From NCBI RefSeq assembly GCF_030408595.1, contig NZ_CP047080.1, positions 618,471-682,470 of the forward strand: 64,000 bases of DNA, given 5' to 3'. Positions 37,645 through 43,396 of the stretch are shown in pieces. The DNA comes from Corynebacterium canis (GTDB lineage: Bacteria > Actinomycetota > Actinomycetes > Mycobacteriales > Mycobacteriaceae). Position numbers and translations under genes: made by a program. The number at the start of each line of letters is the position of its first letter. The first letter of the stretch is position 1. Below the pieces are notes generated by a model. That model ran no database searches and was not told the origin of the DNA. It saw nothing but the letters and a program-made list of their open reading frames with translations.

Positions 37645-38360
37645 TCAGTTACGCGAGCTGAAAACTTGTTGTAATCGCATCACCTGTTTCCCGTTTTTAA
37701 AATTATCAGGGGAAAGCCAACGGCGGTAACCAGGGCGAAGGATTTGCCATTCCGAATCGGTTATGGAAAACCAAGCGGTGTCCCGACTGCGCCCGTTATA
37801 TACCACGGCGTTTCTAAAAGTTCCTTCATATTGGAACCCCAGCCGCTTCGCCGCATTGATCGAGGGAGCATTGTAAGAGTCGCACTTCCATTCGTATCGC
37901 CGGTAGCCCAGAGATTCGAATATGTAATTCATTAAAAGAAATTGTGCTTCGGTGGAAATTGCCGTCCGTTGAATCGCCGGAGAAAAAGTAACGTTGCCGA
38001 CCTCGATGGAACCATTCGCGCAGTCGATACGCATGAGCGCAATTGTGCCAACCGCATTTCCGGTCGCGTTTTCTACAACGGTGAAGGTGAACGGGTCGTC
38101 GAGAAGCACGGTGTGGAATCGGCCCACGCGCGGAAACTTTGCAGCGTGGGGAAGGGGCCGTGGCGCAGGTAGGTCCAGAGGCTGTCGTCGGGGGCGGCGG
38201 CGTAGGATTCGAATAAGTCTTCGGAGTGCGCGGCGGGGTCGAGGGGCGTGAGGTGGCAAAATGTGCCCTGAAGCGTCACCCGAGCCGGCGGTTCGGCGGG
38301 CGTCCAATGTGGCATCGCGGGGCCGATAATTTGGCCGAATTCGTTATAGCGCGGGGTCAT
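37645..38360 (-). pseudogene. GNAT acetyltransferase (RimL-like), frameshifted
   Basis: The intact start is at 38360 ([20 protein letters not shown], behind AAGGAAC), but the first frame runs into unrelated sequence after [12 protein letters not shown] and stops at 38073. The adjacent frame continues the family with [37 protein letters not shown] and [18 protein letters not shown] to 37645. The two parts together make one RimL-type N-acetyltransferase of normal length. One indel near 38115 explains the break. It could be a real inactivating mutation, programmed, or a sequencing error. It lies between the kinase-like gene and hypD. Confidence 0.8.
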
Positions 38361-38377
38361 GGCGGGTTCCTTAATTG

Positions 38378-39508
38378 CTACGTGTGTGCGAGAGCGGCAT
38401 TGGCTTCGCGGTCGATTCGACCAAAGTTGTAGTAGGCGGCGCAGGCCCCTTCGGGGGAGACCATGCAGGTGCCGATCGGGGTCGCTGGGTTGCAGGCGGT
38501 GCCGAAGACGCGGCATTGCCAGGGTTTGATTTGGCCGGTCAGTACGGAACCGCATTCGCAGGCCGCGGGGTCGGCAACGCGATTTCCCGGAATATCGAAG
38601 ATTTGTTCGGCGTCCCACGGGGCGTATTCGGGGGCGATGCCAAGACCGGACCGGTCCAACCATCCGAGTCCGCGCCATTCGAACGTATCTCTGATTTGGA
38701 ACACTCGGGACATGAGCCGCAGCGCGCCAGGATTGCCCGCGGCGCGGACTACGCGAGCGTACTGGTTGCCCACTTCCGCGCGGCCGTCGATAAATTGTTG
38801 CAGCAACATGTCCACGGATTGCAGAATGTCCAGCGGCTCAAAGCCCGCGACAACCACTGGGCGGCCGAACTCGCGTGGCAGGAATTCGAATGCTTGTGTG
38901 CCTACGATCGTGGCTACGTGGCCGGGCCCGATAAAGCCGTTGACCTGTGTTTTGCCGTCGTTTACCAGGGCGCGCAGGGGTGGTTCGATGGTCACGTGAT
39001 TGGAAAAGACGGAGAAGTTTGGGAGCTTTTCGCGGCGCGCGGTTTCCAGGGTGACGGCGGTGGAAGGCGCGGTGGTTTCGAACCCAACTGCGAAGAAAAC
39101 AACGTGCTTCGTCGGGTTATCTTTCGCAAGTTTGAGCGCATCGAGTGGGGAGTAGACAAAGCGGACGTCAGCACCCCGGGCGCGGGAGGCAAGCAGCGAA
39201 TCCTTCGAGCCGGGCACGCGCATCATATCGCCGAAGGTAGTCAGGATTACGTTACTTTGTTCGGCCAGCCAGAGGGCGTCGTCCACGCGGCCCATCGGAA
39301 TCACGCACACCGGACAGCCCGGGCCGTGCACAAGATTTATCGACTCCGGCAGTAGGTTTTCCAAGCCGTACCTGTAAATCGTGTGCGTGTGTCCGCCGCA
39401 AACCTCCATTAAATGGATGGTTTTTCCTACTTTTTCGGCGTCGTTTTCAATGCGCCGAAGGAGCGCCTTCGCCGCCTCGGGGTCGCGGAATTCATCAACG
39501 TATTTCAT
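38378..39508 (-). CDS. hypD: Hydrogenase maturation factor HypD
   Basis: Iron–sulfur protein of 376 aa that, with HypC, builds the Fe(CN)2CO unit of [NiFe]-hydrogenase. It has LMEVCGGHTHTIYRYGL, HGPGCPVCVIP with the redox CxxC, FFAVGFETTAP, GFIGPGHVATIVG, and the C-terminal Cys cluster for a [4Fe-4S] centre (Cys-x-Cys, then WQCRVFG and GTCMVSPEGAC). All key cysteines are retained. hypC follows hypC→hypD in minus-strand order with 13 bases between. No hydrogenase structural gene is present nearby. Confidence 0.95.
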   Translation of the reverse strand: MKYVDEFRDPEAAKALLRRIENDAEKVGKTIHLMEVCGGHTHTIYRYGLENLLPESINLVHGPGCPVCVIPMGRVDDALWLAEQSNVILTTFGDMMRVPGSKDSLLASRARGADVRFVYSPLDALKLAKDNPTKHVVFFAVGFETTAPSTAVTLETARREKLPNFSVFSNHVTIEPPLRALVNDGKTQVNGFIGPGHVATIVGTQAFEFLPREFGRPVVVAGFEPLDILQSVDMLLQQFIDGRAEVGNQYARVVRAAGNPGALRLMSRVFQIRDTFEWRGLGWLDRSGLGIAPEYAPWDAEQIFDIPGNRVADPAACECGSVLTGQIKPWQCRVFGTACNPATPIGTCMVSPEGACAAYYNFGRIDREANAALAHT

Positions 39509-39521
39509 GCTGGGGTGCCTA

Positions 39522-39791
39522 CTAAGTGATGTCAGATGAGGTAAACGATTCGAGCTCGTCTTCGAACGTATCGCCGCCGAGCTGTTTGATTTGCTGCAGC
39601 GTAATTTGGGCTTCTTCTTCGTCGATGGTGCTGAGCGCGAAGCCGACGTGCACGAGCACCCAGTCCCCGAGGGCCAGTTCTTCCCCGATCAATAGTTCTG
39701 TTGAGATCATGCGGGACACTCCGCTAATACTTACGGTAGCGCGAGCGCCATCTTGAATCTCCACCACCTGCGCCGGAACGCCAAGGCACAT
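39522..39791 (-). CDS. hypC: Hydrogenase maturation chaperone HypC
   Basis: An 89-residue chaperone that starts MCLGVPAQVVEI, with the essential Cys at position 2 after Met removal. DWVLVHVGFALSTIDEEEA is the conserved second half. It carries the iron fragment between HypD and the hydrogenase large subunit precursor. The frame opens further upstream, but the MCLG start is required for function. The gene begins the minus-strand hypC–hypD unit, 77 bases from divergent hypE. Confidence 0.94.
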   Translation of the reverse strand: MCLGVPAQVVEIQDGARATVSISGVSRMISTELLIGEELALGDWVLVHVGFALSTIDEEEAQITLQQIKQLGGDTFEDELESFTSSDIT

Positions 39792-39868
39792 AACGCAGCT
39801 CCTTTCGCCATGTTTCACGTTACCAGCGGGGCTACCATTGATTTGAACGCTGGCATGCAAGGAGCATC

Positions 39869-40951
39869 ATGGAACCCAAAAACCGTCTCAATCAGGACGA
39901 ACGCCGAGTCAACCTCAACATATCGCGAGTGCGTTCGAGAGGGCACAGGCTTACGGATAGTCATGTGACGCTCGCCCACGGCGCGGGAGGCAAGGCTTCG
40001 GCCGCGCTCGTGGAGGCGGTGTTTTACGACGCCTATGGCAACGCCGTGCTCGACCAGCGCGGCGACTCCGCGGTGTTCCCGCTCGCCGAGCTTGCCCAGG
40101 ACCCCGGCAGTTCGCTTGCATTTTCGACCGATTCTTACGTGGTGAGCCCGATCGAATTCCCAGGCGGAAATATTGGCGAACTCGCGGTGAATGGCACGGT
40201 AAATGACCTCGCCGTGGGCGGCGCGCGGCCGAAATATTTGTCCGCGGCCTTTATTCTCGAAGAGGGCTTGGATATCGATGTATTGCGCAAAATCGTGGCC
40301 TCCATGCGCGATGCCGCCGACGCAGCGGGCGTGCAGATCGTCGCCGGTGACACGAAGGTTGTGCCCAAAGGCGCAGGTGATCAGCTGTATATCACCACCG
40401 CCGGCGTCGGCGTCGTCCCAGCGGGGCGCTTTTCGACGCCCGCCCAGCCCGGCGATGCAGTGATAGTTTCCGGCCCCATAGCGGACCACGGGATGGCGGT
40501 GATGTTGGCCCGCGGGGATTTGGCGATTGTGGCTCCCATTGAATCCGACACGCGCGCTGTGAACGGCTTAGTGGAATCCTTGTTCGAGGTTTGCGATCCG
40601 CGCTGGATGCGTGACGCAACCCGCGGCGGGCTCGCCACAGTAATGAACGAATTTGCGAATGGCACGGGGCTGGGCGTGGTGCTTGAAGACGCCCAGATTC
40701 CCGTCCGAGACATGACGCGGGCCGCCTGCGACATGCTCGGGATCGACCCGCTTTACGTGGCAAACGAGGGAACCTTTGTCACGATTGTTCCCGCTGAACA
40801 GGCCGATGCGGCGGTATCCTGCCTGCCCGCCGGGCGGGTAATCGGCCATGTTGTCGAACAGCCAGCGGCCTCGGTGGTGCTCAGAACGGGGTTTGGGGGG
40901 ACCCGCATGGTAGACATGCTTGTCGGCGATCCCCTACCCCGAATTTGTTAA
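39869..40951 (+). CDS. hypE: Hydrogenase maturation protein HypE
   Basis: PurM/AIR-synthetase-fold enzyme of 360 aa that dehydrates the carbamoyl group received from HypF to a thiocyanate on its C-terminal Cys. LAHGAGGKASAALVE starts the conserved part, FSTDSYVVSP and GNIGELAVNGTVNDLAVGGA form the ATP site, and the protein ends exactly in the required PRIC. AAGGAGC precedes the ATG. About 30 residues of extra N-terminal sequence before the family start (HVTLAHG) are unusual; a start at an internal GTG (39964) would remove them. It overlaps tail to tail with the membrane gene at 40948. Confidence 0.93.
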   Translation: MEPKNRLNQDERRVNLNISRVRSRGHRLTDSHVTLAHGAGGKASAALVEAVFYDAYGNAVLDQRGDSAVFPLAELAQDPGSSLAFSTDSYVVSPIEFPGGNIGELAVNGTVNDLAVGGARPKYLSAAFILEEGLDIDVLRKIVASMRDAADAAGVQIVAGDTKVVPKGAGDQLYITTAGVGVVPAGRFSTPAQPGDAVIVSGPIADHGMAVMLARGDLAIVAPIESDTRAVNGLVESLFEVCDPRWMRDATRGGLATVMNEFANGTGLGVVLEDAQIPVRDMTRAACDMLGIDPLYVANEGTFVTIVPAEQADAAVSCLPAGRVIGHVVEQPAASVVLRTGFGGTRMVDMLVGDPLPRIC

Positions 40952-41436
40952 TTGCCGGAGTTCGGCGCGGGTTCTGAAGTTGGCTCGGGCATCGGGTGCG
41001 GTGTGGAGATTTGTTGGGGCTCTGGATGGGCATCGGGTTGTGCGGCGCGAGCGCGCGGGGTAACCAGGACCAGGATGGCGTTGAAAAACGCAAATAGGTG
41101 CACGCCGAGCATCACTAAGCCCGCGCCGATATTGCTGCCGTTTTCGTCTGTCGGGGAGCCGCCCGTGACCATGAAAATGAGGGCGGCAATCAGCAGCAAC
41201 ACGCCGATTGAGGTCACATTGGTGATCAAGGTGAAGGGGTGCCTGGGTGCGGACTTTTGGTTGCGCTGAATCAGCGCGATGAGGGCATTGAGCGCCGCGA
41301 GGATCACGGTCGCCAGCGATAGCAAAAAGAAATCAATAAGCCCGCGGATCGTGGGGCCGGAAAACACCACGACGTACGAGCCAACCACCGCGAGCAAGAC
41401 CGCAGCAGCAACAAGTTTGTTTATCACCATCGTCAT
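40948..41436 (-). CDS. Four-TM membrane protein of unknown function
   Basis: A 162-residue protein with four hydrophobic segments (KLVAAAVLLAVVGSYVVVFS, IDFFLLSLATVILAALNALI, TSIGVLLLIAALIFMV, VMLGVHLFAFFNAILVLV) and a cytoplasmic Pro/Glu-rich tail (HPEPQQISTPHPMPEPTSEP). No family is recognised with confidence. The start is MTMVINK at 41436, or the second Met at 41430. The stop overlaps the hypE stop on the other strand. Confidence 0.65.
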   Translation of the reverse strand: MTMVINKLVAAAVLLAVVGSYVVVFSGPTIRGLIDFFLLSLATVILAALNALIALIQRNQKSAPRHPFTLITNVTSIGVLLLIAALIFMVTGGSPTDENGSNIGAGLVMLGVHLFAFFNAILVLVTPRARAAQPDAHPEPQQISTPHPMPEPTSEPAPNSGN

Positions 41437-41464
41437 GGTCACAGCGTAATCCGTGGCGCAATAA

Positions 41465-41701
41465 TTACCGATTCGCCATGTGGTTGCCCCGGTAGCACAC
41501 ATGGCGCACGGCATCGGTGTTGTTCGTGCACGTCACCTGCGTTTCCGTGGCCATAACTGCGTACTTTCGCGGGCGCGAAACCCAAGGAGCCTGGGGGAGC
41601 AGCGCAGGGGCCATCGCGAAAGCATATGCGGGAGAGGCGGGGCCTTTTGACGCGGGTGGTTTTACTTGATTTGTGCCGATTTGCGCCGCATTGTGCTGCA
41701 T
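41465..41701 (-). CDS. Small hypothetical protein (78 aa), divergent from lanA1
   Basis: Open frame with a good ribosome-binding site (GGGAAAAGGACC) directly before its ATG. The C-terminal part (VSRPRKYAVMATETQVTCTN, then HVCYRGNHMANR) looks protein-like and has two Cys. It starts 92 bases from the lanA1 ATG on the opposite strand, so they share a control region. No homologue is recognised. A link to the lanthipeptide system (immunity or regulation) would be a guess from position. Otherwise 41437–41793 holds only control sequence. Confidence 0.4.
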   Translation of the reverse strand: MQHNAAQIGTNQVKPPASKGPASPAYAFAMAPALLPQAPWVSRPRKYAVMATETQVTCTNNTDAVRHVCYRGNHMANR

Positions 41702-41793
41702 GGTCCTTTTCCCCTTGGATAGATTGGGGCCTGCCAAATCGTCCAAGGAGTGCGGAAGCGCTCTGCCCGAAGAGTATTGGAGGAGCAAGAGCA

Positions 41794-41931
41794 ATGCCCA
41801 ATTACGAATTTGATTTCGCCGAAGGTGACCAGTTCCCGCCCGGAGTTTTCGACTTTACGAGTGTTATTTGTTGCCCGAGCACCGCGAATTGCATTAGGCC
41901 GACGCCGCCGGTGTATACGATTCATATCTAG
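41794..41931 (+). CDS. lanA: Lanthipeptide precursor LanA1 (divergent core)
   Basis: A 45-residue precursor starting MPNYEFDFAEGD, the same leader start as the nisin-like precursor at 42325. Aligning the two places TSV at positions 22–24 in both, giving a putative 20-residue leader. The core (FTSVICCPSTANCIRPTPPV, then YTIHI) has three Cys and six Ser/Thr as candidate ring partners. Unlike lanA2, only the Ser3–Cys7 spacing resembles nisin ring A, and there is no Pro at -2 of the putative cleavage site. GGAGGAG precedes the ATG at 41794. A strong terminator follows, so the gene is its own unit. It is proposed to be a substrate of the LanB/LanC encoded downstream. Confidence 0.78.
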   Translation: MPNYEFDFAEGDQFPPGVFDFTSVICCPSTANCIRPTPPVYTIHI

Positions 41932-41981
41932 GTCGAGCGCGTCTAGGTCGGGGTTCTTTTCTCGGGGGTGAACTTTACGTA

Positions 41982-42023
41982 CCCAAAGGGGTCGTGGCAC
42001 TTTTGTGCTGCGACCCCTTTGGG
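41982..42023 (+). terminator. Terminator after lanA1
   Basis: CCCAAAGGGGTCG (41982–41994) pairs with CGACCCCTTTGGG (42011–42023) and is followed by TTTT. It separates the lanA1 transcript from lanA2. Confidence 0.85.
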
Positions 42024-42324
42024 TTTTGGTGGTGCCGGTGATTGCGGTGCTGATTATGGATACAGGCGGGATTTGGGGGTAGGGGAATTGATGGGTGTGT
42101 AGTTGTCATATTTCGGGGAAAATTGCAAGCCACTTGTTTTTAATTGCCGCAGATTGTGCACGGTTGAAAGGTGCTGTATTCGCTTTAAACTGTTTGCTTC
42201 CAGTTGCCCTTTTCAACCGTAGAAATCCCGCTATATTTGAAATTGTCGCAAGCAACGCAACGGCGAATGCGATGAAGTATTTTCCTCCTCGATTTCATTT
42301 CTGGTATTTGAAAGGTTGATTGTC
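42024..42324 (+). promoter_or_regulatory. lanA2 control region with long-spaced inverted repeat
   Basis: About 300 AT-richer bases without a gene. ACGGTTGAAA (42160–42169) and TTTCAACCGT (42211–42220) are a perfect 10-bp inverted repeat 41 bases apart, possibly the binding site of a dimeric regulator. GAAAGG, about ten bases before the lanA2 ATG, is the likely ribosome-binding site. Confidence 0.5.
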
Positions 42325-42483
42325 ATGGCTGATTACGAATTCGATTTTGCTGAAGGTGACGCACAGGGCGACATCGAACCCCAGATCACTTCGGTGGTCA
42401 TGTGCACGCCCGGTTGCATTACCGGCGTGCTGCAGGGATGCGCATTGCGGTCCATTACGTGCAATGTGAACATCTCCAAGTAA
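42325..42483 (+). CDS. lanA: Nisin-like lanthipeptide precursor LanA2
   Basis: A 52-residue precursor. The leader MADYEFDFAEGDAQGDIEPQ (20 aa, FDFAEGD as the FNLD-like recognition motif, Pro at -2) is followed by a 32-residue core beginning ITSVVMCTPGCITGVLQGC and ending CNVNISK. Compared with nisin (ITSISLCTPGCKTGALMGC, ending IHVSK), the ring partners Ser3–Cys7 (A), Thr8–Cys11 (B, TPGC), Thr13–Cys19 (C) and Ser23–Cys26 (D) are all at the same positions. The second Cys of nisin ring E (Cys28) is Val here. The core should give a lipid II-binding lantibiotic made by the adjacent LanB and LanC. The next strand of evidence is a perfect terminator just after the gene. Confidence 0.93.
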   Translation: MADYEFDFAEGDAQGDIEPQITSVVMCTPGCITGVLQGCALRSITCNVNISK

Positions 42484-42493
42484 TACGTTGCTT

Positions 42494-42530
42494 TTAGGGG
42501 CGCGGACCAACGCAAGGTCCGCGCCCCTAA
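42494..42530 (+). terminator. Perfect hairpin after lanA2 (attenuator-like)
   Basis: TTAGGGGCGCGGACC (42494–42508) and GGTCCGCGCCCCTAA (42516–42530) form a perfect 15-bp stem with a 7-base loop. It lies between precursor and biosynthesis genes, the position where many lantibiotic operons have a partial terminator so that precursor mRNA exceeds enzyme mRNA. Confidence 0.82.
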
Positions 42531-42919
42531 ACGTGTTTAAGTCTTGATGCTGGGGTCAGTTTCTTTTGGGGCTCCGAGCTGCTGTTGGTGGGCGAGTGGG
42601 GTGGGATTACGTGGGGTTTAGGGGGTGAAATAATGGCAAACGCATTATCGAGTGGGGGTTGATTGCGATGGTCGTTGTCGAGTTTTGAAAAGACTTTTGT
42701 TCGAAAGCCGATGACGAAATTCGCAAAAAGTAGATGGAAATGTACTTTAGTGTATACGTGCGTAGACTTAAGAATATTCCTGTGTAAAATCCTTGTTCCG
42801 ATGTAACGCCCTTTATAAAGTCGGTTCCGATCGATTGATCAACTACTTACCCAAGCCATAAGGCGCCTCAGGCTTGTGGTAATTCGATGTTCGTGATCGG
42901 CCGTTATGGAAGGGAGAAC
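42531..42919. other. Leader region of the biosynthesis operon
   Basis: About 390 bases with no supportable gene. The second half (42690–42860) is AT-rich and probably holds the promoter of the regulator–lanB–lanC run. The SD-like AGGGAG at 42911–42916 belongs to the next gene. Confidence 0.45.
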
Positions 42920-43396
42920 GTGTTGCTGACCATCACTTTGACCGGTAAACCGAGTGTCAATGGTAACTCAGTAAGCAATATTAAGGCCCTGGAGCTTGCG
43001 TATTTGCTTTCTGAAAACGATGGGAAGATCGCAAAGAAAAAGGTGCTTTGCGAGCTGTACAACAATTTCTGTTCAAAGAATGCACTATGGTACCCGGTGA
43101 AAGGGTGCAGTTCACTGGGGGTTGATGTCGAGTACAACGCCGAGAGCCGTGAATATTCCACCACGGCTCAAATCACGAGCGATCTCGGCAAGGTTTTTAC
43201 CAGCCTTGGTCAGGGTGATATCTGGCGGGCCTTGTTTTTCTTGCGCGGGCCCGTGCTGCCTGGGTGTCAAGATTGGTTTGCGGATAATATGCGTACCGCA
43301 CTAAATGAGTGCTTGGCGGAAGTAATGGCCGCCGCCGACCCCGAGGAGCAGCAGATCATCGCGGCTAACCTTGAGGAACGGGGCGTCGTACTGTGA
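42920..43396 (+). CDS. Small BTAD/SARP-like regulator upstream of lanB
   Basis: A protein of about 158 aa resembling the N-terminal winged-helix and start of the BTAD domain of SARP-family regulators. LLTITLTGKPSVNGNSV is like the opening strand, NIKALELAYLLSENDGKIAK the first helix, and YNAESREYSTTAQITSDLGK the linker before BTAD. It is much shorter than a full SARP (about 250–300 aa) and lacks most of the tetratricopeptide-like part. The GTG at 42920 or TTG at 42923 lies behind AGGGAG; an ATG at 42887 lacks such a site. The stop overlaps the lanB start, so the two are coupled. A role as pathway regulator or as a small biosynthesis partner is inference. Confidence 0.55.
   Translation: MLLTITLTGKPSVNGNSVSNIKALELAYLLSENDGKIAKKKVLCELYNNFCSKNALWYPVKGCSSLGVDVEYNAESREYSTTAQITSDLGKVFTSLGQGDIWRALFFLRGPVLPGCQDWFADNMRTALNECLAEVMAAADPEEQQIIAANLEERGVVL

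Noticed and set aside
38375..39355. Plus-strand frame opposite hypD
   Set aside because: hypD on the minus strand has all family motifs; the opposite frame shows none.
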